64,000 nucleotides of DNA, from the NCBI GenBank assembly GCA_018398805.1, contig JAGFBZ010000011.1:558001-622000 (forward strand). The letters run 5' to 3'. Positions 24,113 to 35,500 of this stretch are shown piece by piece (the stretch's first letter is position 1; every line of letters begins with the position of its first letter). This DNA is from Hirundichthys speculiger. Taxonomy: Eukaryota > Chordata > Actinopteri > Beloniformes > Exocoetidae. The position numbers and the translations under genes were made by a program. The notes beneath the pieces were generated by a model that saw only the letters and a program-made list of their open reading frames with translations, had not been told where the DNA came from and made no database searches.

Positions 24113-24637
24113 TCACCTATGGCTCGAAAAAAAAAAAGAGAGTTTGGTTGATAGATAATATAAAAGCTGAGAGGGTACTTCTCGTCATTTATGGTTCAGG
24201 AAGAGACGATTTTCTGAATCTGAGTTTTGCCTTATCATAAAGCATCATTGGAGAATGGTGAAGATGAGGTCAGCTGCTTTTGTGCACTATTTTTTTCCAG
24301 AAATATTGCATTTGGCATTTAAATATCAATTACAGGCTGCCATTACTGCATCTGTGCACCTTGTCATCGATTTACACCTGACTGAACAGGCCTGCTTACT
24401 TGTCAGAGTACAAAATTTGCAAGTGACATAAATCTACTGCAAACATCCAGGTGCTGCCTTACATTTCTATTGTTGGTAACTAAAGCCAAGTATAGATTGA
24501 CAGTTCTCATTCTGGAATATAGACTTTTTCTTTTTCCTTTCTAACTCCAATAAACATGTCTTATCTTTTTTCTTCTCTCCTCTCACTCGATCTTTCTCTG
24601 TCTCCACATCTTCCCTCATCCACACCCTGCAACTGGA
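24113..24637. other. Unassigned intronic sequence
   Basis: A-run near 24128. The pyrimidine-rich tract at 24520-24600 produces a charged minus-strand frame. Nothing else was seen. Confidence 0.4.
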
Positions 24638-24649
24638 AATGAGAGAACC

Positions 24650-25016
24650 ATCCATCCATCTATTATCTATACCCGCTTATCCTCTGCAGGGTCACGGGGA
24701 TCTGCTGGAGTCTATCCCAGCTCACTTCGGCTAAAAGGCAGGGGTTCACCCTGGACAGGTCACCAGTCCATCACAGGGCCACATGTAGACAAACAACCAC
24801 ACACGCTCACAGTCACTCCTACGGGTATTTGAAACCACCAGTTAACCTGCCATGCATGTCTTTGGACTCTTGGAGGAATCTGGAGTACCCGGAGGAAACC
24901 CACGCAAGCACGGGGAGAACATGTAAACTCCACACAGAAATGCTCCTACTGAGGTTCGAACCAGGAACCTTTTCTTTGTGAAGCAACAGTGCTGACCACC
25001 AAGCCACCGTGCTGCC
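24650..25016 (-). mobile_element. Full-length tRNA-derived SINE with 12-bp TSD
   Basis: Read on the minus strand it starts GGCAGCACGGTGGCTTGGTGG (first 20 bases diagnostic). It has a tRNA-like box A (GTGGCTTGGTGGTCAGC) and box B (GGTTCGAACC), then the body ('cccgtgcttgcgtgggtttc', 'tccgggtactcc'), and ends in a (GGAT)n tail at 24650-24663. A perfect 12-bp direct repeat, AATGAGAGAACC, flanks it at 24638-24649 and 25017-25028. The duplication and the tandem tail show LINE-driven insertion. Minus-strand frames of 62-79 codons across it are incidental. Confidence 0.9.
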
Positions 25017-25028
25017 AATGAGAGAACC

Positions 25029-25835
25029 AAAAGCCCAAAAACCAGAAAAAAGGTCCACTATAGTTCAACCTATTTTCAATCACCAGTTCCTTTATTGAAT
25101 ATCCACTACAGTCCGAGGATTACTTTATTTACCACAACAAAACTGGTTTGATTTTCAATGCTGCCGGTTCATCATACTTATCATGCCACCACCACGTAAT
25201 GCACTGTTCACTAGTTCTGCACTAGTTCTGCATCACCCATCACCCATTTAGATGTGTGCACACATCTAAATATTTCCCATCGTTCTGCCAAATCCTATCT
25301 TCTCCTTCCTCAGTATTGACATGTGGACAGATTAATCATTCGGTTAACTGCCTGCTTTCCAGCAACTGTATGTTGCTCCAATGTGTTTGATTTAGCCATT
25401 CGTGGATAGGTATTTCTGCTGGAAGCCACCATATTCTTGTGACTTGTACTTTTATTCTTCCCTCCAATCTGCTTTGTTCTGCTATCTTTTATCCCTTTCT
25501 GAGATCACAGTGATAGGTGTCCTGTTTGTTGCGATCCGCTCCGTCATGTCAGCGCCGGCCTCTGTTCAGCTTCAACAAACAAACGCATTAAAACGCAACC
25601 TTATCACTGTAACCACACCATCTGGATAAAGTTTATGATTTGCACAAAACACATGCTTACTCAAAGAAAAGAGCACCCCCTCTGAGTGCAAGTATTGAAT
25701 TTTTCTTTTTCTTTTAAATAAAGCAGCAGTGTACCCAAAAGCTAAAGTTACTCAGCCATGACAGATTATGTAATTGCACCCCATTGATTTGAAACTGTAC
25801 TCTGTTCTTTTTTTCTTTAATTTTTCTTTACCCTG

Positions 25836-25838
<3 letters not shown>
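25029..25838. other. Unassigned intronic sequence
   Basis: No repeat or exon recognised. A local direct repeat of 'ctagttctgcact' lies at about 25213-25233, and a palindrome-like 'atttagatgtgtgcacacatctaaat' is centred near 25258. Confidence 0.4.

Positions 25839-25867
<29 letters not shown>
25839..25867. repeat. (AT)n microsatellite, left of MITE
   Basis: About 14 AT units, continuous in composition with the AT tract on the other side of the MITE (26234-26314). The insertion split one array. Confidence 0.95.
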
Positions 25868-25870
<3 letters not shown>

Positions 25871-26230
25871 TCATGGAAAAAATTATTAGACCACCCTTGT
25901 TTTCTTCAGTTTCTTGTTCATTTTAATGCCTGGTACAACTAAAGGTACATTTGTTTGGACAAACATAACGATAACCACAAAGATTGCTCATAAGAGTTTT
26001 ATTTAAGAGCTGATATCATACCATTTTACATGGTTTACTTGATTGTAACCTAAATCACTTAAGTTTTTACATCAATAGCTATGGCGTTGTACTGCCAAAA
26101 ACACTGCTTTTATGCATTCAGTGTTTTCTTTTCTGTCTGTTTTAGTCACATGATGACTTTTAGTGGTACCAGGTATTAAAATGAACAAGAAAGTGAAGAA
26201 AAAATGGTGGTCTAATAATTTTTTCCATGA

Positions 26231-26233
<3 letters not shown>
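25868..26233. mobile_element. Tc1/mariner-type MITE with long inverted repeats
   Basis: The first 28 bases of both ends are identical when one is reverse-complemented, starting CAGTCATGGAAAAAATTATT. Similarity continues for about 75 bases. It is flanked by TA on both sides and sits inside a TA microsatellite. Its 366 bp have no coding capacity. TA target and end form indicate the Tc1/mariner superfamily. Confidence 0.88.

Positions 26234-26314
<81 letters not shown>
26234..26314. repeat. (TA)n microsatellite, right of MITE
   Basis: About 40 TA units. It generates meaningless Ile-Tyr repeats in three minus-strand frames (26072-26562). Confidence 0.97.
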
Positions 26315-26321
<7 letters not shown>

Positions 26322-29300
26322 CGGGGAATAATACATACATGAAAATGCATAAGCTGATGAAGGTGTATGCTGGACGAGATGCTGTTGAGAAGATGAGAGG
26401 AGACAAATCGAATAGTAGAAAAGTCCCATAGAGACACATGATAAGAGAGGAAGACACACACTGCTGTGGATGCACAGTTTTTGGAAACTGAAGAAGGGTG
26501 TTAAAATAAGAAAGGGGAGGTGGTGCCATGTTGTTCCACCTCAAAAGCAAGAGGAAGACCAAATCAATGGAGGCATGATAATGAATTATTTCCTCGCCGG
26601 AGAGAGGTTAGAGGAGAAAGATAAAAGCAGACCACATGCTGTGCCACTAACAGCCTGGAGGCTGCTGACTGTGAATTATGGTGCGCTGGAACACACTTGC
26701 TGCCCTTGGGATCCATTGGTTCCAAACAAAAGAGAAAGGGGGAAAAATAGAAATAAGAAAGTTTCTGAGAAATGAGGGGACCAGCAACTAGGTGTCATTG
26801 AGGGTAGTGGGTCAAATCAAAGCCCCTCGTGGCCCTGCGAGGCACGGATTTACATCTGCACGGCTTATTAGAGACACAATGATTAAATCAAAGAGGTGGA
26901 AATGAATAAACGGGCAGAGAGGAGGGATTCTGAGAAGCAGGAGCTGCGCTGGATGGGATTATTTGGCATGTGTAATTATAAGAGAAATTAGATTGGCTGA
27001 ACAGTATGTTAACAATAAGTCCTATCTTAATGATCCAAACATGAAGCTCTCTTTGCATTGTCAGATTTAACAAGTTTATTTTTCCCCAATGAAATATTTT
27101 TTCTAACTAAGAAGCCCCGGGTTACTCAGGAACTGTCAGTTTTAGCGACATAAATCATATTTCAGAAAGCAGATACCACTCTCTTCATTCTAATACACAC
27201 ATGCAGACACCCTGCTGAAAGTTGTCACAATTTCAGCACTTGATTTAGATTAGCCTTTGCAACTGTTCTACTCTTGTTGTCCATTAAAAGCCTTTTTACT
27301 GCAAGCACCACTCAACAGATTTAGCGCTATTCTCACACACAATCAATCCAATAAATGCATAAGGAGAAGTTTTGGGAAAGTGATTCAAAATTAATATTCA
27401 AGCTACTGTGGCGATCTGCCTGTGGCTGATTATTTTAATGTGAAAAGGGCATTATGATAACCTCACCTGCTCCTCTTTTTTAACTAATGTAATTTTCAAA
27501 AATGGCAAAAATTGCATATTCTCATCCATTTGTCATGTTTACCTACTTTGGTCTGTAAGTGATATTTTAGGGGTGCTGGTTGTTCTTTCATTTTCTTTTA
27601 TCCATTCCTTAATTCATTATTTTATGTTTCCTGAGATTTTTATTATGTCCCTCACATATCAGATTTTCACATATACAGGTTTTTATCCAGGTTGTTTTTT
27701 TAATTTATACATAAAACCAACTAAAGGGAACATCCTATATTATTTTTGGCCTTTTGTTTAGACTCCAGTTAATTTTTCATGAAGAAAATCTTCTTGTGTT
27801 GTGGCTCTAGGAAAATCTGGTGATGAAACCATATGAATTCAGAGAAAAAAAAAACAAAACAAAAGCCCTTCATTAACCAGTGTGAGTATTTCCACAGATG
27901 GGTGGTAGTATGATCTGAGATACTGACTCCAAACATGTGTGACTGGTGTCTGGCAGCAGAACTTCATCTGGTAAATGTGTTCAATGGGCACACGATTCAA
28001 AATCTTCTGATCTGATCTAAATGTGTAAATGAACACAAGATTCAAAATGACTTCTGATATTAAATTTCTAGCGGTCAAGAGCATCAGTTTAATGGCATAT
28101 AATGATTCTCTAGGGCGGGAACTATGTCTCTGTATCTCTGGCCCAACAGACAGAATATGCTGCATTCGATCACAGTTACTAGTGTTTCACTAACTGAACC
28201 CTAAGCATCATTGTTTAAACTGTACGAATAAAGAAAATAACTGGAGGCTGTTCAAACCAAAAAAAAAAAGAATAGAAAAGAAAAATCATGTCCAAAGCTC
28301 ATTTTAACTTTAATGAATCACCTCTGTGTTTGTTTTTTCTTCCTTTTATACAGAAGTGTGCCAAATATCACTTTCATATAATGCTTTCGAAGTTTACAGT
28401 GGGTGTAAAATCCATTTCCGTGCTTCTGTTTGTGAGCATGTTAAAAAAGATACTCAGTGAGCTTTTGCAGGTCTGGTAGACTGATTTTTACATTTTGTGC
28501 CAAGTGCCAAGCCATCTGTTTCCCGCTGATTCCAGTTTTAATTGTAAGTTAACTCATGGCCCCGACTGAAACATGATACCGCTCTTCTTCATCTCTGGAA
28601 AAGTAAGAGGGATGCATCCAATACAACTACTGAAAAGTATTTTGGAGGCTTTTGGCTTTTGGCAATAATATCAATATCTCCTTAAAAAAGGGGAAGTGAC
28701 ACCAAATGACAGAACACGCAGCAGGATGCGGGATGATGCTGTGCCTCGAAACCAGAGGTCCTCAGGAAGACCCCATCATTGGGGGCTGTTATAGGACCAT
28801 GATGGATTATTTTCCATTTGACGACAAAGGACTGGAACACCAGTGGAGTTTAATTGTGATGCAAAGTACAGAAAAAAAAACATCACACTCCACTAATGCA
28901 CAAAAACAAAACACTGCACAGACTATGTCAAGCCTGGCCGATGTTTACAAGGAATCAGTATCTCAGCTGAGGTTTTTGTGCTTCACAGTGCTTCAGATGC
29001 TCTGCACTAAAAGTATATGTTTAATACCATAAAACAAGCAGACGGGCCAAGTGGGAGTATCTATCCTTTGTTTAGATGCAGTCAGTCAGTCCATGTTTCA
29101 AAAGAAATCAACACGCACACACGATCAGAATGCCTTCTTATGTTTCATTGCTAACTTTCTCTATGCTCATCTGCTATCCCGCTTTTCACCTGTATGCAAG
29201 ATGTCCACCTGTCTGCAGTGTTTACTCTCAGGGATAATAAAGTCCCATATCTCACACACCGCACACATCTTGAAGCCTTAATTGCTGATCATGTGCAGGC

Positions 29301-29817
29301 TTCAAATTACCTGCTTTACTGTATTTCGCTTTATGTTTCTCGCCTTTTCTCCCTTCTCCTCCACAGGGAATTAACTGCATCAGGGAAGTGTTGCACTAAA
29401 TAAATGATTCATAGATTAAACAGACAGCCACAGTTCCCATGGCAACTTACTGGCCATCTCTCACTGTGTACTGAGAACAGTGCTAGGTGACCACTGACTG
29501 TGACTTGATATTTGAGTAATTGTTTGCATCTGAGCATATGTGAGATGCAAATTTACTTGTACATATACGAGTGCATGAGTGTCTGTATTTGTGAGGTAAT
29601 TAGGCAAGCTGAAAAAGTGATTGGCTGCTTGTTATGTGCATATATTGCAGTGCCTCATTTCCACAGAAAATGTGTTTCATGTCTGTATTATAGAGTGTGT
29701 TCTAGTGTTCAACAACAGTAAACATATTTCTTTAAAAAGGAAGGAAGCACCATTGTAACAATGGGCAAGCTAATGAGTGAGTTATTTTTTAATTTCTGTT
29801 TTATATTTTCCACATTT
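26315..29817. other. Unassigned intronic sequence
   Basis: No exon or recognisable repeat. Stretches such as 26800-27010 and 27370-27470 are complex, moderately GC-balanced and contain AATTA/TAAT words. They could be regulatory, but nothing in one sequence proves it. Open frames at 27839-28165, 28706-29032 and 29051-29281 have no domain or splice context. Confidence 0.4.
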
Positions 29818-29969
29818 ACATCCATCCATCCATTATCTTCCATTCGGTCTGGAGTCGGGTCGGGGGGGCAGCAGCTTCAGCAGAGAGACCCAGACCTCCC
29901 TCCCATCAGCTGCCTCCACCAGCTCCTCTGAGAGAACCCCGAGGCGCTCCCAGGCAGCTGAGTGATATA
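29818..29969 (-). mobile_element. LINE 3' end, part 1 (split by insertion)
   Basis: Minus-strand 3' end of a non-LTR element whose remainder lies at 31683-32105. It ends in 'gataatggatggatggatg'. The flank 'gaggcgctcccaggcagctgag' continues, across the inserted element, into 'ctctctaatctgtcctgggt' at 31688, matching the uninterrupted arrangement I recall for this teleost LINE. Confidence 0.75.
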
Positions 29970-30092
29970 GGCCCCGATCGTACACCTCCTGCTAGCCGCT
30001 AGCCGCTACCCGCAAATTGTCTAAAGCCGCTATTCGCTTTGCCAACTCCCTTATTCACATTGTCGGTATGGCAATGGCCGTGTCTTTTGCGC

Positions 30093-30185
30093 TTTCCGCA
30101 AACTCGGTATCTTGCGATCGGGGGTTTAGGGTAACGGGTGGTCAGACCACCCGCTACCCACGATCGCAAGATAGCGAAACTCGCA
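30093..30185. repeat. Internal foldback in copy A
   Basis: Nested inverted repeats: TTGCGATCG (30112-30120) pairs with CGATCGCAA (30161-30169). The inner CGGGTGGTC (30135-30143) pairs with GACCACCCG (30145-30153) across one base. Outer pairing continues imperfectly through 'gcaaactcggtatc'. Copy B keeps the outer arms better (42185-42299). Confidence 0.85.
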
Positions 30186-30237
30186 TGTCGGCGCGTAAAA
30201 GAGCACGTCCAAATGGCATAAATGTGCATCCACCTGG

Positions 30238-30516
30238 TCACATGCGGACATGCACAAATGGCTCTACCTCTCGATTACTCATCACTGTATTAATTGCATA
30301 CGTTTTTATTTTCTTGAGGGCAGAGGATGTCTGGTCAGCAGTTGTGGTAGAGGGGGGAATAGTCACGGCCAGACACGTCAGTCTGTACAGCTTTGGCATG
30401 ATCTCATTCAGATGTTTGCTGTGGAGGAAACCAAAGAGATCACAGAACACTGTTGTGGAGTTTCTTGTACTGTGCGCGTATCCCTCTGACCCTCTCCTTG
30501 CACTCGGAGCACCCAA
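30238..30516 (-). pseudogene. Transposase C-terminal remnant, hAT dimerisation-like
   Basis: A 92-codon minus-strand frame containing IMPKLYRLTCLAVTIP, STTTAD and SALKKIKTY. The order 'P.LY.L..LA.TIP.ST.TA....SALK.IKTY..NT' follows the C-terminal dimerisation region of hAT transposases of the ZMYM1-like type. The usual 'ERSFS' core is replaced by 'DQTSS' here and in copy B (42575-42315), so both descend from the same altered source. No catalytic domain was found. Confidence 0.55.
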
Positions 30517-30782
30517 GATGCACTCAGTGGTAGAAAGTAGATGTCATCATACCTGTTCCTCTGGCTCAATGCTCATCCAATGATCCGTTCTGCGGTATTT
30601 TAAAAAACACATCTGCTGGAAGCGGCTGTGCGTCTTGGTGCGTCTTGGTGCAGCTGTGCGCACAGCCGCTCCTGGCGCCCACTGCTGAGAATATGTTCTC
30701 GTGGCTCTGCCTGAGCATGTTTACTGGAAGCGCAACAACTATCTGGGACTTTCAGGTAGGAATTGTCTGTGTAAAAATATTT

Positions 30783-31217
30783 TTACCTCCGCCAAAGATG
30801 TAATGTTTTTGCCAGCGTTTATCTTTCTGTTTATCTGTTTGTCTGTCTGTGTACAAGATAACTCAAAATGTTATGGATGGATTTTGATGAAATTTTCAGT
30901 TGTCAGAAATGTGAAAAGGAAGAACTGATTTTATTTTGGCTGTGATCCGGAAGAAATCCTGGATTCTGGATCACTTTCAAATTTTCGAAAACATTGCGGT
31001 CAATAAGGCCGGAAATTTTGTTTCTTAATATCTCCGTTAATAATTGCCCAAAACTCATGAAATTTCACTTGACCTTGACAATGAAAACCTCTACCAAATT
31101 TCAAAGGCCGATCCAGATCTGATCCAGAACGTAGATTTTATCGCAACTGTAAATCGCTATATGGGAGAACTGTTGTGCTTGGCGTAGGTCTGCGTTCTCT
31201 GAGTGCTTTTCTAGTTT
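30783..31217 (+). mobile_element. Interspersed repeat with TTACCTCCGCC end, copy 2 (nested)
   Basis: Diverged reverse-orientation match to 19384-19757 (shared words include 'aaatcctggattctggatca' against its complement). It lies inside copy A between 'aaaatattttt' and the 'atgtatatatcag' that is contiguous in copy B. A further 116 bases (31218-31333) are also absent from copy B and may belong to this insertion or be deleted in B. The strand label is arbitrary. Confidence 0.7.
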
Positions 31218-31682
31218 AGAAATGCTTTCCTGGAAGCTCACTGGCTCTATTATTTCTGAGCAGTTTGTTGAAACATCTTGGAGTACATAAAAAAATGAAT
31301 AATTAATTTGCTCCACATGAGTTAGAGCTAGTTATGTATATATCAGTGCAGAGGAGGAGGAGGAAGGAAGAGGAGGAAGCTCTACAGCAGAGTCCCAGAC
31401 GAGCTGCCCATGAGAGCTGCTCTGATCTGGATGAAAAGACGCTCCATAGTGGTTTGAGGGTAGCGGTTAGCGCAACCTGCTCTTAAAGGCAATGGCTACT
31501 GTCGCTACTGATTGGTTTAACAGGTGGAACGCCCTAACCACTCCTAAGCATAATATAGCAGTTAGTGCAGGTAAGATCGCGGGTTTAGGGAGGTGGAAGA
31601 TTGCGTTCTTTGTGGGGGAACACCCCTCCCGCTACCCGCTATCCCTTAATCCCTTTAGGAGGTTTGGTGGAAGATCGGGCAC

Positions 31683-32105
31683 ATAATCTCTCTAATCTGT
31701 CCTGGGTCTGCCCTGTGGTCTTCTCCCAGTTGGACATGCCTGAAACACCTCTCCAGGGAGGTGTCTGGGGGCCTTCCTAACCAGATACCCGAACCATCTC
31801 AACTGGCTCCTCTCGATGTAAAGGAGCAGCGGCTCTACTCTGAGTCCCTTCCGAATAACTGAACTTCTCACCCTATCTCTAAGGGAGAGTCCACCCACCC
31901 TATGGAGAAAACCCATTTTTGCCGCTTGTATTCCCAATCTCCAGCAGATCCCCGTGACCCTTCAGAGGATGAAACGGGTATATAGATAATGGATGGATGG
32001 ATGGATGGATGGATGGATGGTATTCCCAATCTCGTTCTTTTGGTCACTACCCACAGTTCATGACCATAGTTGAGGGTTGGAACAAAGATCGACTGGTGAC
32101 TGTGT
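31683..32105 (-). mobile_element. LINE ORF C-terminus, part 2
   Basis: Minus strand from about 32100: 'VPTLNYGHELWVVTKRTR'. After the 79-bp insertion at 31942-32020 it resumes with 'KMGFLHRVGGLSLRDRVRSS', 'IERSQLRWFG', 'LPGEVFQACPTGRRPQGRP'. This is the post-RT C-terminal segment of a common teleost LINE. It ends at the insertion point of copy A, and 29818-29969 is the continuation. The 81-codon frame at 31692-31937 is part of it. Confidence 0.85.
31942..32020 (+). mobile_element. 5'-truncated SINE tail with 13-bp TSD, inside the LINE
   Basis: 79 bases starting 'cagcagatccccgtgaccc' and ending in tandem GGAT units. They correspond to the 3' end of the SINE at 24650-25016. The perfect 13-bp direct repeat TATTCCCAATCTC (31929-31941 and 32021-32033) flanks it. 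Removing it restores the LINE reading frame. This is a clean record of LINE-mediated, 5'-truncated insertion. Confidence 0.93.
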
Positions 32106-32159
32106 GAATGGAACATTTGGAAGCATTTGAATTTCAGTTAAATGGAGGCACACCTCTGG

Positions 32160-32520
32160 ATGTGTTTTAAGGCGCACCTCAAACTCACTGCTCCCTTGTG
32201 TGACATCATGGGAAAAATCAAAAGAAATCAGCCAAGATATCAGGAGGAGAATTGTGGACCTCCATAAGTCTGGTTCATCCTACAATGACTTGATGCAGGA
32301 AAGTGCCCGTTCATCTGTTCAAACAATTGTGCTTGAGTATAAACACCATGGGAATGTCCAGCTATCATACTGCTCAGAGATGAACTTGCTTTGGTGTGAA
32401 ATGTGCATATCAACTCCAGAACAAGCGAGAAACACCATTGTGAAGATGCTGGTTGAAGCTGGTGAGAAAGTATCATTATCTACAGTGGAATGAGTCCCGT
32501 ACCATCATGGGCTGAAAGGT
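32160..32520 (+). pseudogene. Tc1-like transposase N-terminal fragment
   Basis: The plus-strand frame includes KEISQDIRRRIVDLHKSGSS, 'SARSSVQTIVLEYKHHGNVQ' and, after a gap, 'TIVKMLVEAGEKVSLSTVE'. These are the two helix-turn-helix DNA-binding segments of Tc1-like fish transposases. Part of the linker between HTH1 and the arginine-rich region is missing, and there is no DDE domain downstream. No inverted repeats were found. Confidence 0.85.
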
Positions 32521-35500
32521 GAGTCAACCAGGAATAGTTACAAATTTAATGTTTTCTCACATGAATTTATGGATTTTTCATCAGAAATGGGACATTAAAG
32601 AAAGGATTCTAAAAGTAGAAGGTGCAAGTTGAGAGATGAAGCTGGAAGTTTTTTAACCCTATAAATGACAGTTCACAGTACTGCAACATTTAAGGGATTA
32701 AAGGTAATACTACAAAATCAATAGCACATAAACAAAAATCATTTGTCACAATATACCCTTGAATTCCAATTTTACATAGTCTGAAGTGTTTGTGGTTTTT
32801 CAAGAGGTAGTTAGATCAAGGTCTTGTAGAGTACAGTAAACCTGAGTGATAAACATTACAGCCATTTAGAGAGTCATAATGTGGGAGCAAATCATCCGGA
32901 AATGTCATGACACATGTGAAGCAACACATCATCACAGCTTTAGAACTTTGACTTGAAAAAAAAAAAAAAACATGCCTCATTGAAGCCTGTAAGAAGTGGG
33001 ACTAAAGGCTTTATAGTCCCTTACCTGTTAGTGCAGCTAGTGGACACTGGATAATTACCCAGATTAGAGAAGACACTTGGAAGGTGCCAAAGCCCCTTAT
33101 ACACACCGGCAATTAGCTTTTAAGGTCCACTGAGCGGTAACGAGGCATCAGGACACAAACCAGAGGATAGTGCGCACAGGAAAGAAAAGGAAAAAGAGAG
33201 AAAAGAGAGGGAAGTTGTGGAAAAGACTGGATTGGTTAAAAAACATTTGATTAGAGAAATCTAAAGTGCTTTGGATATGTTAACAGCAGATAAGAGGAAA
33301 AATATAATATGGGAATAGAGGTAGTTCAATGATCTGAAAAAAAAAAACCTAATGTGAGAATGGACGGCAGATCAGATGAAAAGGTACACGGGGAACGTTT
33401 TTTTGACAACTTTGAGAAGGAAATTCCCTGATCGGCACTTTTAATCACTTTGTGTTTGACACCGTAGCTTGCCGTCTCTCACTCACTCAGCTGTCCAAAC
33501 AACCAACTCCTCGTGTTAAAGTGATATCTGATCTCGGCAAGATCATTTGTGCAGATTAAAGGCAAACCTGAGTAACGAAGCATCAAACCTTTTACATGGG
33601 CTGGGCAGGAACAGAACGATGTTATCTTGCAGCACAAGCATCTTTCCTCGAGCTCCTGTACACACAGTTTGTCTATGGTCTGCAGATACCGATGATGCAC
33701 ATAATGGAGAAATAAATGTCCTCCCTGGGCAAAGGGAAATGTATGTTTACTAAAAATACCACTATTTAAATTCTAATTGTGTTCTTATGCACTGAACACA
33801 CTTTCAGAAATGCAAAGAACTGGTTGCAATGCAGTTTAACTTCATCTGTGTGAGGTATGAAGAACACTGTACTCCTCAATGTTAATTATGTTGCTGAACA
33901 AATACTGAGATGTCAGTCGGTCCAAATGTGACACTATCATTGTCAGACTGACATGGTGCTGCAGTAGTGAAGGGGCTGTGAGGATTTTTTTATGTTGACC
34001 CTGCGGCAGCTGGAATTAACCCATTTGAATCTCTTTTCCTGCCGTAATTATCTTTCCTGACCTCAAAAACTAGTTCCTGTTTACATGATTACAATTCCAT
34101 TGATTGAAAACTGTTTGTCTCCGCTTTGAACCAGCGGATGACCTTTCTCCTCATTAAAGGTCATATGTCATAATTTGACATTTTATCATTTAACTGAAGT
34201 TTTGAACACATTGTATGAAGATAAAAATTCAAGCCTGGACATAAATGGAACATTTGTCTGGTCAATCCATGGCTCCGTGTATTACTTTTAATTAAGTCCT
34301 TGAAACCTCTGGTCATTTTAATAATCCTCTACAAATAAAGCATTTCTTTGTAGTAAGGGGTCATTACTGGAAACCCACAGCATTTAACCCACAGCTTAGT
34401 TTTCCTTCGTGTGTTTGTGCAGCAAAAACGACAATATTTATGAACGACTCTCATTCTTACACACAATCTTCATTTTACACCATGACTCTCTTAACCTTTC
34501 TCTGACTGCAGCTGCTCCTGACTCTCGCCAGGTGATCAATTACAATCACTGTCTTTCTTCTATTTCCCCTTTTTATCTTTCCGTCTGCAGTTACTTTCCC
34601 TCAAGAAAAATAGGTGGTGTCCTTCTCCTCTTTCTCACCAGTCACCTTCCCTCCAACTCCCTTTTCACTCACTCACCGCCTTTTGATTCTGCTCTCCCTC
34701 CGTTTAATCTCATTCTCCTCTCATTCTCTTTGCCGTCGTCCATCCCCACTCGACTCCCGGTTAATTAGTAAGGATTGCTTAGAGGCGCTGTCAGTGCAGC
34801 CCATGAACTCCATGTAATTCCACTCTTAACCAGAGTTACGGAAAAGCAAATACTCACAGCAGTGGATTAGCTTAGATTTAAAGGATTGGATGTTTTCAAA
34901 AGATAGAGGGTCTATAAAATAGTAGAAAAAGCAGTCAATTAGAAAAGCTCAGCTAATAGTCACATTGTAAGCTAATAATGTATTTCCAAAAGGAGAACGA
35001 ATTTCATCAGATATTTTCATTATGAGACAAGCAAGTAAAAAGAACAATATAAATGTTACAGGATATATTTTGAGACGGCAACATCAATAAGCAGAAAAGT
35101 AAAGATTAGAGGGACACAGAAGGTGACAACTTCCCTATTTCCCTCTCCTTCAATCCTCATTCTCATAGTCTGGTCCTTCAAACAGCGTTTTCCTCCTGTG
35201 CTACTCAGTCGCTCTCCTACATTGCAGTGCTGATGATCCAGAGTCAGTCATGAAGATTGAGTGAAACCAACAAGCCAGGAGGCTGACATGAGAACAGGAA
35301 CATCTGCAGCTATCAGATACTCTTACTGCTGATTACATGCTGCTCTCTGCAGGATATGGAGCATCTCCAGCTTTCTCAATATCAGTCTTTGAGTCTGCTT
35401 TTTTAAATTTTGACCATAATTATTCCCAGTGGATCTAGATTGCATGGTGGTATATTGGGGTGCAACAGCGATGTGGTCTTATGATGTTCAGCTTTGACAA

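Larger units (their letters stand above)
29970..31682. mobile_element. DNA element family X, copy A (1.7 kb), inserted in a LINE
   Basis: The left end is GGCCCCGATCGTACACCTCC and the reverse-complemented right end is GTGCCCGATCTTCCACC, an imperfect inverted repeat. ATA flanks both sides (29967-29969 and 31683-31685). Removing the element and one ATA restores the LINE sequence, supporting a 3-bp target duplication. Subterminal regions are full of 'GCTACCCGCTA'-type words. A foldback lies at 30093-30185. The minus-strand frame at 30516-30238 resembles the hAT C-terminal region. Copy B is at 42024-43289. This copy also carries a nested repeat (30783-31217). Superfamily unsettled: the duplication length suggests PIF/Harbinger-like, the peptide suggests hAT. 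Confidence 0.8.

Noticed and set aside
26072..26562. Minus-strand frames rich in Ile-Tyr repeats
   Set aside because: Products of the TA microsatellite.
30017..30583. 188-codon plus-strand frame
   Set aside because: Runs through the foldback and antisense to the transposase remnant of element X copy A.
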